From: Desmospora profundinema
Lineage (GTDB): Bacteria > Bacillota > Bacilli > Thermoactinomycetales > DSM-45169
Direction of reading: 5' to 3'
Assembly (NCBI RefSeq): GCF_031454155.1
Contig: NZ_JAVDQG010000004.1
Span: 124,001-188,000, forward strand
Length of the DNA: 64,000 nucleotides
The number at the start of each line of letters is the position of its first letter. The stretch's first letter is position 1. A model generated the notes under the pieces. It was not told the DNA's origin, made no database searches, and worked only from the letters and a program-made list of their open reading frames with translations. Shown in pieces: positions 8,481 through 16,054 of the stretch. Both the position numbers and the translations under genes were made by a program.

Positions 8481-9521
8481 TTGAGGAAGACCCAGTCGTT
8501 TACCATTTTATTGATCATTACAGCCATGGTGGTTGCCGGCTGCAGCTCTGGTGAACCGGAGGCGCAATCGGGAGAGAAGCTGTCGATCCATGCAAGCCTG
8601 TATCCTCTAGCTGATTTTGCGCAAAAGATCGGCGGCGATCAGGTGGAAGTGACTAACATGGTTCCGGCGGGAGTGGATCCCCACGACTTTGAGCCGACAG
8701 CCAAAGAACTGGCCAAAATGAGCGAATCAGATATTTTCCTATACAACGGGGCCGGCTTTGAAGGTTGGATCGACAAAGCCAAACCTCTTTTGGACAGTGA
8801 AAAAACGCAGGTACTGGACCTGTCTGAAGGCGTGGATCTGTTGGAGTACAACGAGGAACACGCCCATGATGATGAGGCGTCCCATGAAGAGGATGAACAC
8901 GCCCATGACGATGAAGCGTCTCACGGGGATGAAGAACACGCCGATGGCGATGAGGCGTCCCACAAGGAGGATGAACACGCTCACGATCACGAACATGGCG
9001 ATTATGATCCCCATGTGTGGCTGGATCCCAACCGGGGCAAGCAAATGGCGGCCGCCATCCGCGATGCCATCATTGAAAAGGACCCGGACAACCGGAAGAT
9101 CTATGAAGCCAATTATAACGAGTTGGAATCCCGTTTTGACGAGTTGGACGCGAAGTTTAAAGAAGCGGTAGAGCAGGGGGAAAAAGACACCATTATCGTT
9201 TCCCATGCCGCCTTCGCTTATTTGACTGAGCGTTATGGCCTGAAGCAGGTTGCCGTATCCGGTTTGTCACCCTCTGATGAGCCCAGCGCCAAGAAGTTGA
9301 AGGAGATCATTGACACGGCGAAAAAGCATGATGTCCACTATATTTTCTTTGACACCCTGGTCAGCGGAAAAGTGGCGAAAACCGTCCAGAATGAGGTGGG
9401 TGCCGAGGCACTCGTTCTGAATCCGCTGGAAGGCTTGACGAAAGAGCAGGAACAAGCGGGGGAGGATTATTTCTCCTTGATGAACGCCAATGCCGACAAT
9501 CTGGCTAAGGCGCTGAAGTAG
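8481..9521 (+). CDS. znuA: Zinc ABC transporter substrate-binding lipoprotein (ZnuA/AdcA)
   Basis: Cell-surface zinc-binding lipoprotein of about 346 aa. The lipoprotein signal LRKTQSFTILLIITAMVVAG ends in lipobox VAGC. Cluster A-1 family features follow: MVPAGVDPHDFEPTAKEL, a charged His/Asp/Glu-rich insert of three similar repeats (EDEHAHDDEASH type) between about residues 130 and 175, DPHVWLDP, and VSHAAFAYL. I prefer TTG at 8481, since GGGAGTGAG lies just upstream and gives a standard signal peptide; ATG at 8466 is possible. No permease or ATPase gene is adjacent, so the partner ZnuBC must be elsewhere. A Zur box governs the promoter. Confidence 0.88.
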   Translation: MRKTQSFTILLIITAMVVAGCSSGEPEAQSGEKLSIHASLYPLADFAQKIGGDQVEVTNMVPAGVDPHDFEPTAKELAKMSESDIFLYNGAGFEGWIDKAKPLLDSEKTQVLDLSEGVDLLEYNEEHAHDDEASHEEDEHAHDDEASHGDEEHADGDEASHKEDEHAHDHEHGDYDPHVWLDPNRGKQMAAAIRDAIIEKDPDNRKIYEANYNELESRFDELDAKFKEAVEQGEKDTIIVSHAAFAYLTERYGLKQVAVSGLSPSDEPSAKKLKEIIDTAKKHDVHYIFFDTLVSGKVAKTVQNEVGAEALVLNPLEGLTKEQEQAGEDYFSLMNANADNLAKALK

Positions 9522-9550
9522 GCCAAAAAATCACTCCATCGAGTGGAATG

Positions 9551-9595
9551 AAAAACCCCAGCGAACCAACGAAAGTTGGAAGCCGGGGTTTTTTA
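9551..9595. terminator. Bidirectional terminator between znuA and purine permease
   Basis: AAAAACCCC...GGGGTTTTTT with an inner stem (CCAAC/GTTGG) lies between two convergent genes, and runs of A and T on opposite sides let it serve both strands. Confidence 0.8.
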
Positions 9596-9598
9596 TTA

Positions 9599-10879
9599 TC
9601 AGTGAATCAAGGATCCCGCTACCATGTGGACCAGGAAGAGTCCCGCGATCAGGTAAACCCAGGGGGATACCTGTCGTCGTTGTCCCATCGCCCCTTTTAC
9701 CAAGGGATAGGCGATAAAGCCCAAAGCCAGCCCGTCGGCGATACTGGACGTTAACGGGATGCAGGCGATGATAAGAAAAGCGGGGAATCCCTCGGAAAAA
9801 TCGGAGAACGGGATTCGCTGCACGCTTTGCATCATCAGCGCCCCAATCACGATCAGCACAGGAGCCGCTGCATGGGGAGGGATCGCTCCAATCACAGGGA
9901 GGATCATCAAAGACAAGCCAAAACCGATGGCCGTCACCAGGCTGGTCAATCCAATACGGCCGCCTGCCGCAATTCCGGAGGCGCTTTCCGCTGATGCGAT
10001 GACGGGGCTGGTTCCCAGCATGCCGGATGCCACTGTTGAAACAGCGGTGGCTTGGTAAGCGCGCGGAAATTGTTCTGGACTGGGGAGCATGCCATTGAGC
10101 AGCCCTATATTTTCAAAGACGACGATCATCGTCATCGAACCTACAGCGGCCCAAAAAGCGACAGATAGCCAGGGGATGTGAAGCTGTCCGACAACCCCGC
10201 CCCAAGCAGTCACGTTTGGAGCCGAAGCGGCTTCCCCCGTCACTCCCACAGCCAGCGAGAGGCCGGCGGTGACGGCGATTCCGATCAACAGGGACCCGGT
10301 TGTCCTTCTGGCGTAGAGGAGCATCGTCACGACCAGACCGACAAGGGTAATCCAGGCAACTGGACGAGAAAAATCACCCAGGGCGATAAACGTATCCGCG
10401 TCTGGTCGAATCCACTCTGCTTTTTGCAGTCCGATAAAGGTGAGAAACAGGCCGATTCCCGCGGTGATGCCGTTTTGCAGCGAAGGGGGAACGGCTTGTG
10501 CCCACTTGCGGCCCAAGGGAGTGGTTGCCGCAACCAAAAACAAGATCCCGGACAAGGTGACAGCGGCCAATCCCTCTTTCCAATCCAAACCGAGGGATTG
10601 GACCAAGGTATGACTAAAAAAGGCGTTGACGCCCATGCCTGGGATGAGGATGATGGGGGCGTTGGCCCAGAATGCCATCAGGAGACAACCCAGGACGGAG
10701 ACGGTCACTGTGGCTACGGTACCGGCGTGAATCGGGATTCCGGCATCTTGTAAAATCAGAGGATTGACTACGATGATATACGCCGCGGTAAAAAAAGATG
10801 TCATCCCCGCAGTCCATTCCCGTCTCCAGTCACTGCCATGGTTCTTCAGTTCAAAACGGTGTTCCAACCATCCTTTCAA
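9599..10879 (-). CDS. NCS2 family purine (adenine/guanine/hypoxanthine) permease
   Basis: A polytopic symporter of about 426 aa in the AzgA/PbuG branch. Family features include TAGMTSFFTAAYIIVVNPLI, the GMGVNAFFSHTLV segment, ASAESASGIAAGGRIGLTSL and NGITAGIGLFLTFIGLQ. The open frame runs further upstream, but that stretch lacks family resemblance. TTG at 10879 has AAGGATGG at good distance and gives the usual N-terminus (LKGWLEHRFELKNHGSDW). No purine riboswitch is apparent upstream. Adenine, guanine and hypoxanthine cannot be separated from sequence alone. Confidence 0.87.
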   Translation of the reverse strand: MKGWLEHRFELKNHGSDWRREWTAGMTSFFTAAYIIVVNPLILQDAGIPIHAGTVATVTVSVLGCLLMAFWANAPIILIPGMGVNAFFSHTLVQSLGLDWKEGLAAVTLSGILFLVAATTPLGRKWAQAVPPSLQNGITAGIGLFLTFIGLQKAEWIRPDADTFIALGDFSRPVAWITLVGLVVTMLLYARRTTGSLLIGIAVTAGLSLAVGVTGEAASAPNVTAWGGVVGQLHIPWLSVAFWAAVGSMTMIVVFENIGLLNGMLPSPEQFPRAYQATAVSTVASGMLGTSPVIASAESASGIAAGGRIGLTSLVTAIGFGLSLMILPVIGAIPPHAAAPVLIVIGALMMQSVQRIPFSDFSEGFPAFLIIACIPLTSSIADGLALGFIAYPLVKGAMGQRRQVSPWVYLIAGLFLVHMVAGSLIH

Positions 10880-11072
10880 TGTGTGTCCATCCTTATGATG
10901 TGAACCCTCTCCCACCCATCGTGCCTGACGGCATGACGGAGATATTATACCTGAAGCGGCGGGAAGAAGACAGGGGAAAATGTGGCTGGATGGATTGTTT
11001 GCGGTTAAGCGGAAAAGGGACGGGCCTTTTATCATACACTGGGTACAAGACCAGCCGGGGAGGAACCGTTCG

Positions 11073-11282
11073 ATGAAAGTGATGCTGAACCTTTCCTGGG
11101 AAGAGTATCAGGCGGCTTACACTTGCATGGAACGCCGTTATCGGGAATGTAGGCGAAAGATACTAGAGGGGGACCGGATGGGGCGCAGCATTCAACGTTA
11201 CCGGGATGAATCCCTGCTGTTGGAACGGGTGTTGGAGGAATGGAAACAGATAGGACGTAAAAATGACCCCGGAATCCGGTAG
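11073..11282 (+). CDS. Small hypothetical protein (69 aa)
   Basis: Product begins MKVMLNLSWEEYQAAYTCM and is highly charged, predicted largely helical, with no signal peptide or membrane segment. GGGGAGGAACC lies about nine bases before the ATG. The stop codon falls inside the loop of a strong terminator hairpin, consistent with a real monocistronic unit. I do not recognise the family. Confidence 0.6.
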   Translation: MKVMLNLSWEEYQAAYTCMERRYRECRRKILEGDRMGRSIQRYRDESLLLERVLEEWKQIGRKNDPGIR

Positions 11283-11303
11283 GACTCAGGGGTCATTTTT
11301 ACG
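11256..11303. terminator. Bidirectional intrinsic terminator
   Basis: Fifteen-bp arms (CGTAAAAATGACCCC at 11256-11270 and its complement at 11289-11303) with A and T runs at either base. The hairpin encloses the stop codon of the 69-aa gene. Confidence 0.75.
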
Positions 11304-11309
11304 TGGATA

Positions 11310-11333
11310 CGGATGGCAGGAGTCGAACCTGCA
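11310..11333 (-). other. tRNA T-arm-like sequence (remnant)
   Basis: On the minus strand GCAGGTTCGACTCCTGC (11316-11332) folds as a perfect 5-bp T-stem with a 7-base TTCGACT loop, followed by CATCCGTATCCA, which looks like an acceptor 3' end. No complete cloverleaf can be built upstream, so this is at most a tRNA gene fragment. Confidence 0.3.
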
Positions 11334-11425
11334 CGCCGTCCGGGTGGGGCGATTTCCTTTTACATCCGCTTGGTGGATCGCAAGGGTTCACCCGGCTTTC
11401 CCTTTCCGATCGAAGGAGCCGTGTT

Positions 11426-11515
11426 TTACAAAAAGATCCGCAGGGTGTAAACAATCGCCAGCCAGCATGGAATGCTCAGGACCGTTGCATTGATAAGGCC
11501 GATGACTTGGTTCAT
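11426..11515 (-). CDS. Candidate 29-aa hydrophobic peptide
   Basis: The reverse-strand frame starts at ATG 11515, begins MNQVIGLINATVLSIPCWL and ends ...TLRIFL. It is a single predicted membrane segment. A GGGGGTG ribosome site lies six bases before the ATG and a TATAAT -10 (complement at 11546-11551) about 30 bp upstream. Small single-span peptides like this include type I toxins and sporulation or regulatory membrane peptides. No family is recognised. A chance reading frame is possible at this length. Confidence 0.42.
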   Translation of the reverse strand: MNQVIGLINATVLSIPCWLAIVYTLRIFL

Positions 11516-11641
11516 GGAACACACCCCCGTTGAATGATTGCTTTCATTATAACGGATCAAAATCGGCTTGGAACCGTTTCCGGTGATTTGTAATGGACCT
11601 TTAATGTTCCGGTAACATAGGGCGTTCGTTTAACTAAATGG

Positions 11642-11683
11642 CTGATAATCGACTTACATTCCACTATACTTAACCATATGGTT
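11642..11683 (+). promoter_or_regulatory. Promoter and dyad operator of ArsR-family gene
   Basis: CTGATA (11642-11647), 17 bp, TATACT (11665-11670). The perfect palindrome AACCATATGGTT (11672-11683) covers the expected transcription start and the ATG. This would allow autorepression. No ribosome binding site precedes the ATG, so the mRNA may be leaderless. Confidence 0.5.
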
Positions 11684-11989
11684 GAACAAAATAATGAACA
11701 TCTCGACAACGTCTTTCACGCCCTTGCTGATCCGACCCGTAGGGAGATGGTTCGCCGACTTGCCCTCGGGGAACGGACGGTGACCGAACTGGCGGCACCG
11801 TTTCAAATGTCGCTGGCCGCTGCCTCCAAGCACATCAAGGTCTTAGAGCGGGCGGGGCTTCTCCTGCGAAGCGTTCGGGGCCGCAGGCATATCTGCCGTC
11901 TCAATCCCCAATCCCTGGCCGATGCCCATGAGTGGATTCGCTTTTACGAGCGTTTCTGGAACGAGCACGGATACGCTGAAAACCGGTAA
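11678..11989 (+). CDS. ArsR/SmtB-family winged-helix regulator
   Basis: A 103-aa DNA-binding repressor. HALADPTRREMVRRLALGER is the family hallmark, followed by the recognition helix region (FQMSLAAASKHIKVLERAGL) and the beta-wing (RSVRGRRHICRL). No metal-binding cysteine motif (CVC) is present, placing it in the SRPBCC-linked, non-metal branch. It is followed 60 bp downstream by an SRPBCC gene, the usual arrangement for this branch. Its ATG sits inside a perfect palindrome with the promoter immediately before it. Confidence 0.87.
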   Translation: MVEQNNEHLDNVFHALADPTRREMVRRLALGERTVTELAAPFQMSLAAASKHIKVLERAGLLLRSVRGRRHICRLNPQSLADAHEWIRFYERFWNEHGYAENR

Positions 11990-12049
11990 CATCCATGCGT
12001 GCAGGTGAACGAAATAAAGCAGTGAAGGGTATCAGAGGAGGTCTGAGCA

Positions 12050-12523
12050 ATGAAAGGAACATTGCATGAAATCAATGGTCGTTACGCCTTGACGTTTGAG
12101 CGGTTTTTCTCCCGCCCGGTGGAGAAGGTTTGGCATGGCATCACGGATCCTGACTGCTTCAACCAATGGTACCCCTTTTCCACCGGCGAGATGGATCTTC
12201 GGGTTGGCGGCAAGTTCCACTTGGACGACGGTGAGGGTTCGATATACGAGGGGATTATCACCGAGTTGGATCCACCTAACATCTTCGCTTTCAGGGAAGT
12301 CGATGATTGGCTCCGCTTCGAGCTTCGATCCAAAGGAGATGGTTGTCTGCTTCGCTTTACACACACCTTTGATGATCGGTCAATGGCGGCCCGTACCGCT
12401 GCCGGTTGGCATGGGTGCCTGGAAGTCTTGGACATGGTAGTGGACGGAAAGCCCGCCGTTTGGCCGGACAACATGGCTGAATGGCGGGAGAAGTATGCCA
12501 AGGAATTCAATCAGAAAGGGTGA
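12050..12523 (+). CDS. SRPBCC (AHSA1-like) domain protein
   Basis: A 157-aa START-fold/Bet v1-like small-ligand binding protein of the AHSA1 subgroup. Recognisable segments include LTFERFFSRPVEKVWHGITD, YPFSTGEMDLRVGGKFHL and a C-terminal GWHGCLEVLDMVVDG. GGAGG sits upstream of the ATG. It is co-transcribed with the ArsR-type regulator and the VOC protein that follows after nine bases. The ligand is unknown. Confidence 0.83.
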   Translation: MKGTLHEINGRYALTFERFFSRPVEKVWHGITDPDCFNQWYPFSTGEMDLRVGGKFHLDDGEGSIYEGIITELDPPNIFAFREVDDWLRFELRSKGDGCLLRFTHTFDDRSMAARTAAGWHGCLEVLDMVVDGKPAVWPDNMAEWREKYAKEFNQKG

Positions 12524-12531
12524 GAAACCGA

Positions 12532-12942
12532 GTGGAACACCCCAGCCAAAAAGTCACCACTTTTTTGATGTTTGAGGGCAAGGCGGAGGAGGCGATGAAT
12601 TTCTACACCTCGTTATTCAACGATTCTGCCATATTAAGCCTCACCCGCTATGGAGCGAATGAAGAGGGTGCGGAGGGATCGGTGAAACATGCTGTTTTTT
12701 CACTGTGCGGACAGGAGTTTATGTGTATCGACAGCAGTGTCAAACATGATTTTACCTTTACCCCATCCATTTCGTTATATGTAACTTGTAAGACGGAGGA
12801 AGAAATCGACAGGGTCTTTGAAGCGTTATCGCAGGATGGGATCGCATTGATGCCGTTAGGGACCTATCCGTTCAGTGAAAAGTTTGGTTGGGTTCAGGAT
12901 CAATACGGTGTTTCGTGGCAATTAACACTTTCGAAAAAGTAA
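12532..12942 (+). CDS. PhnB-like VOC superfamily protein
   Basis: A protein of about 136 aa in the PhnB/3-demethylubiquinone-methyltransferase-like group of the vicinal oxygen chelate fold. Visible features are the opening VTTFLMFEGKAEEAMNFYTS, the central FSLCGQEFMCIDS and the closing FGWVQDQYGVSWQLTL. GTG at 12532 is chosen because AAAGGGTGAG sits nine bases upstream; a GTG at 12520 would overlap the preceding stop. It is the third gene of the ArsR-SRPBCC unit. The function is unassigned. Confidence 0.78.
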   Translation: MEHPSQKVTTFLMFEGKAEEAMNFYTSLFNDSAILSLTRYGANEEGAEGSVKHAVFSLCGQEFMCIDSSVKHDFTFTPSISLYVTCKTEEEIDRVFEALSQDGIALMPLGTYPFSEKFGWVQDQYGVSWQLTLSKK

Positions 12943-13041
12943 AGAGTAAATGGTTTTATTTGATGAGTGGGGAGCAGGGTGAAGTCTTTCGTCCCTTGCA
13001 GTATAATGAACAAGGTTTGACTGGAAAGGACGGGACAAAAG

Positions 13042-13911
13042 ATGAACGAAGACTTCACCGTGGCGAAAGCGATTTACAAACAATATGGGGAATGGCGGGT
13101 ATTAGCGGAACGGTTGGACGATCCTTCCCCGCTTTCTTATGCATTGGAAGAGGCGGTGGGAGAAGCGGTGGCGAGGGAAGAAGTACCGCCCACCCTGCGG
13201 ATTTGGCGGGGCCCCCGGGCGCTGGTGGTAGCCAAGAAAGATTTGCGTACACAACGGGCGGTGGACGCGGCGGGAATGATGAAGCAGGTGGACTGGCCGG
13301 TCTATGTACGCCAGAGCGGGGGGACGGCGGTTCCCCACGGGCCGGGAACCTTAAACCTGTCCCTGTTCCTTCCCCGCCCCCGCCGGGTGGAGTGGACCAT
13401 CGACGATATTTACCGGGCGCTGGGACTGCCCCTTGCTCAGATGATGCGAAAGGCTTACCGGTTGCAGCCTTATTTCGGCGAAGTGCCGGGTTCATTCTGC
13501 GACGGTCGATTTAATGTGGTGGTCCAAGGGAAGAAAATCGTCGGCACTTCCCAAGTGTGGAAAGGGGGACCGGCGGGATTGGCATCGAAGCGGCCGGGGT
13601 ATATTCTCGCTCATGCTACCTTGTTGACCACGATTGACCGTGAACAGACCGTATCCGCCCTGAACGCCTGGTATGAATTGGCTGAGGGGACCAAACCGGT
13701 CTACATCGACACCGTGGCCACATTGGCCTCTTACGTTCCGCAAGGTTTAGCGGAGGACGGACATGTGGTATCCACCCTGCTGGATGCGATACAGGGTATG
13801 ACGGATCGAAGTCGGGTGGAGACGACCGTTTCGGAAAAAGAGCGAAAAAGCGCTTCCAAGTATCAGACCAATGCGGATCCGGAATCGTACCGGAGACGGG
13901 CCAGTGGGTAA
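13042..13911 (+). CDS. lipL: Lipoyl/octanoyl transferase of LplA/LipL family
   Basis: Cytosolic protein of 289 aa in the biotin/lipoate ligase fold. Family motifs are VYVRQSGGTAVPHGPGTLNL and, at about residue 150, GSFCDGRFNVVVQGKKIVGT. The cysteine in GSFC matches the acyl-thioester cysteine of LipL/LipM, favouring octanoyl-GcvH:E2 amidotransferase over an ATP-dependent ligase. It would supply lipoyl groups to E2 proteins such as the one at 53426. The C-terminal 25 residues are basic and low in resemblance. Their DNA shares an 18-base near-repeat (AATGCGGATCCGG...) with repeat debris just beyond the stop, suggesting the tail was altered by an insertion. Confidence 0.75.
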   Translation: MNEDFTVAKAIYKQYGEWRVLAERLDDPSPLSYALEEAVGEAVAREEVPPTLRIWRGPRALVVAKKDLRTQRAVDAAGMMKQVDWPVYVRQSGGTAVPHGPGTLNLSLFLPRPRRVEWTIDDIYRALGLPLAQMMRKAYRLQPYFGEVPGSFCDGRFNVVVQGKKIVGTSQVWKGGPAGLASKRPGYILAHATLLTTIDREQTVSALNAWYELAEGTKPVYIDTVATLASYVPQGLAEDGHVVSTLLDAIQGMTDRSRVETTVSEKERKSASKYQTNADPESYRRRASG

Positions 13912-14040
13912 AAAGCGCAATGCGGATCCGGGAACGAAGCGAACAAGTCGTGACTTGTGCTGAAAAAACGCTCCACCGGCCACATCGACCGTCTCTCGTT
14001 CTCGTAACTAGGACCATCGGCGAAAAACGAGCGACAATCG
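13912..14040 (-). repeat. Degenerate type-1 MITE-like repeat
   Basis: Decayed resemblance to the dispersed type-1 element: 13909-13965 matches the reverse complement of the 53-54 bp cassette (GGGAACGAAGCGA, GACTTGTGCT), and 13990-14010 matches the CCGTCTCTCGTTCTCG edge. Ends are no longer recognisable. The remaining 14040-14237 bases show no gene. Confidence 0.4.
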
Positions 14041-14237
14041 ACTTTTCCTTATCGCAGAAAAAACACGACCCTTGGTTTGCCGGGTTTATCAGTAACCTTA
14101 CCCTCATTTATAAGGGAATAGCACAAGTCCATTTAAAAATCGCTTGTCCACTATTTTTGACTTGACTCTAGAAGGTTTAGAATGTAAACTAAATGTGTTT
14201 CAGCCGAATGACCGGGTTCAATTTTTTTGCCGATTTA

Positions 14238-14252
14238 GTTTAGTTACTAAAC
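14238..14252. promoter_or_regulatory. Dyad operator candidate
   Basis: GTTTAGTTACTAAAC has 6-bp arms GTTTAG/CTAAAC around TTA. It lies 16 bp before the ATG of the membrane protein gene, and TAAACTAAAT at 14186 resembles a half-site. No regulator is encoded nearby. Confidence 0.35.
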
Positions 14253-14268
14253 AAAAGGGGATAGGAAA

Positions 14269-14751
14269 ATGAAGACATCGTCGAAACATGTGAACCGAGT
14301 GGCTCTGTATTCCGTTTTGTTGATGATTCTTACAGCCGTTCATCATTACTATGCGTCCATCATCTACCAATCACCTTGGAGGCTTCATGTCGTTCAAGTG
14401 AGTGTCGTTGTGATTATTTATACTCTTGTGACACTTATTGTTCTCCGTAAATGGCCAAATACCTTATTTGCAAAAATATTGCTTTCCATCTTTTTCGTCG
14501 TTACTTTTGTGGTTTCCGTTGCTTGGATCGGACTTTTTGAAGGTGGTTACAATCATGTTGTCAAAAACATTGTTTATTTGATTGGAGTACCTGAATCGGT
14601 GACATCTGCCATGTTTCCGCCAAGTATTTATCATGCGCCTCATGATCTCTTTTACGAGGGAAGTGGTGTGGCTCAGTTTGTCTTTCCATATCTGATTCTG
14701 CTCCATTTTTATCGTTTCTATCAACAAAGAAAAGAAAAACAGGAAAATTAA
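14269..14751 (+). CDS. Hypothetical four-span membrane protein
   Basis: A 160-aa integral membrane protein with four hydrophobic segments: about 10-30, 42-60, 67-90 (AKILLSIFFVVTFVVSVAWI) and 130-150. Aromatic and histidine residues are frequent (HHYYASIIYQ, YHAPHDLFYE). Base composition is more AT-rich than the flanks, which hints at acquisition. AAAGGGGATAGG precedes the ATG. I do not recognise the family. Its own terminator follows. Confidence 0.72.
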   Translation: MKTSSKHVNRVALYSVLLMILTAVHHYYASIIYQSPWRLHVVQVSVVVIIYTLVTLIVLRKWPNTLFAKILLSIFFVVTFVVSVAWIGLFEGGYNHVVKNIVYLIGVPESVTSAMFPPSIYHAPHDLFYEGSGVAQFVFPYLILLHFYRFYQQRKEKQEN

Positions 14752-14797
14752 AGTATCCCCATTTATCGATGTACGATTTGGTACCGTATGAGTCCAT

Positions 14798-14825
14798 AAA
14801 AGCCCTCTAATTCAAGAGGGCTTTT
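14798..14825 (+). terminator. Intrinsic terminator
   Basis: AAAAGCCCTCT/AGAGGGCTTTT with a six-base loop, about 45 bp after the membrane protein gene. The T-run is short. Confidence 0.8.
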
Positions 14826-14827
14826 AC

Positions 14828-14997
14828 TAGGGACTTGTCTGGTCATTCCATTTAAATAAGGAAGGGTCGTTTTTTTGTTTCGCCTTGCTCCTCTGCACAA
14901 GTCTCGCCTCGGTCGCTTCGCTCCCGGTCTCGCTATGCGCTTTTTGTAACGAAACGAAGGGCCATACCGACCCGGGAGCGCGCTACGGATTTATCAG
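14828..14997 (+). repeat. Type-1 MITE-like palindromic repeat, copy A
   Basis: Starts TAGGGACTTGTCTGGTCATT and carries the internal cassette (CACAAGTCTCGCC...GTCTCGCTATGC, about 14896-14941). The core GTAACGAAACGAAGG..CATACCGACCCGGG follows. The right end is truncated or diverged after CGCTACGGATTTATCAG. Encodes nothing convincing. Confidence 0.7.
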
Positions 14998-15006
14998 AAG
15001 GAAATC

Positions 15007-15036
15007 AAAAATCCCCCCGAATAACGGAGGGATTTT
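15007..15036 (-). terminator. Terminator of the 15041-15679 gene
   Basis: AAAATCCC(C)CCG...CGG(A)GGGATTTTT lies immediately after the stop codon on the minus strand. The stem has one mismatch and T/A tracts at both bases. Confidence 0.75.
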
Positions 15037-15040
15037 TCTG

Positions 15041-15679
15041 TTACAGGGACCGCACCGCTTCCGGGATCGGCGTCTCCCCCGGCAGCAGGTCAAAACCGGT
15101 CCGGTAGGTGGCGGGTTGTTCCAGCACCATGGCCAGCACCTGGGCCACATCGGCGCGGGGAATCGGATCCGGGTAGAAGGGAAGATTTCGGGCCAATGCC
15201 ACCTGCCCCGTTCCCTCTTCGTTGGAGAGACGGCCGGGGCGGACGATGGTGTAATTTAAGTCAGTCTTCATTAAGCGCTCATCCGCCGCTTTTTTAGCCT
15301 CGAGATAGTGCCGGATTTTCTCCGGCCCCTCCTCCGGACGCTGGGACCGAAGGGAACTCAGCATAATATAACGTTCCACACCCCGTTGTTCCGCTTCTTC
15401 GATCGAGCGGATCGCGCCGTCCCGGTCGACGGACAGGGTTTTGTCCGGTCCCGTGTGGGCACCGGATCCGGCGGTAAAATAAATCGCTCCCACTCCTTGG
15501 ACCGCATGAGAGAAGTCCTTTTCCAGGTCGGCGATGACGGGATGACCCCCCAGCTCTTCCATCCGGGCGGCATGTTCAGGATCCCGGATCATGGCCCGCA
15601 CCTCGTGTCCGGCGGAGGCCAGCCGTTTCACCACTTGTTGGCCGATTTGGCCGTTTGCCCCAATCACTAAAATACGCAT
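15041..15679 (-). CDS. NAD(P)-binding atypical SDR (YhfK-like)
   Basis: A 212-aa Rossmann-fold protein of the SDR_a5 / NmrA-like group. It opens with the dinucleotide motif MRILVIGANGQIGQQVVKRL and continues with VRAMIRDPEHAARM, the family's IYFTAGSGA and the tail TIVRPGRLSNEEG. Members are NADPH-dependent oxidoreductases or redox sensors of unknown substrate. An AGGAGG-like site lies upstream of ATG 15679. Monocistronic. Confidence 0.83.
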   Translation of the reverse strand: MRILVIGANGQIGQQVVKRLASAGHEVRAMIRDPEHAARMEELGGHPVIADLEKDFSHAVQGVGAIYFTAGSGAHTGPDKTLSVDRDGAIRSIEEAEQRGVERYIMLSSLRSQRPEEGPEKIRHYLEAKKAADERLMKTDLNYTIVRPGRLSNEEGTGQVALARNLPFYPDPIPRADVAQVLAMVLEQPATYRTGFDLLPGETPIPEAVRSL

Positions 15680-15903
15680 GAAAATCCTCCTTCACGTGTT
15701 CTTTCAATCTGTTCCCATTTCACAACCGGATTTAATCCTCAACCAATCGATTACTGTGAAAAAAACGGAGAGGGGTCATGTCGACTCGATGCTTACATAT
15801 TCTTGAAAGAAGTATTCGATTATAAAAAATTCCGATAGGCAAAACAGTAGAAACATGGTTTTATTTTTCCACAGGGAATTTTGAACGAATTCAGAAGGAA
15901 ATA

Positions 15904-15922
15904 CTATTCGTTTATCGAATAG
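15904..15922. promoter_or_regulatory. Inverted repeat upstream of ABC exporter operon
   Basis: CTATTCG-TTTAT-CGAATAG is a perfect 7-bp dyad with a 5-base centre, about 130 bp before the exporter start. The surrounding 15680-16054 stretch holds no convincing gene but does contain a possible -35 (TTGACA at 15977). BmrCD in Bacillus subtilis is controlled by leader attenuation; I could not confirm a leader peptide here. Confidence 0.35.
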
Positions 15923-16054
15923 AAAGGAATGCGAAAAAGAACGGGAGGCGTCACCGCTGATGATTGGATCGTGAGTTGACAAGCGTTGATGGACAAAGTC
16001 GGACCAACATTCAAAAGCGCTGGAACATGCGGGCAGATAAAGGAGTGGACCCAT

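Noticed and set aside
8841-9000. Tandem DNA repeat as a CRISPR or minisatellite
   Set aside because: The repeats are in frame inside znuA and encode the His/Asp/Glu metal-binding insert common in this family.
10880-11072. Purine riboswitch upstream of the NCS2 permease
   Set aside because: I looked for the conserved loop sequences of the purine aptamer and did not find them.
11310-11400. Complete tRNA gene
   Set aside because: A perfect T-arm is present, but no anticodon or D arm and no matching acceptor strand at the right distance.
11303-11533. 76-codon frames with a QESNLHAVRVG- or DGRSRTCTPSGWG-type start
   Set aside because: Matches the familiar artefact of translating antisense across a tRNA T-arm-like sequence; not a gene.
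12888-13514. 208-codon Gly/Arg-rich plus-strand frame
   Set aside because: Overlaps lipL in another frame; low-complexity composition, and lipL carries the catalytic motifs.
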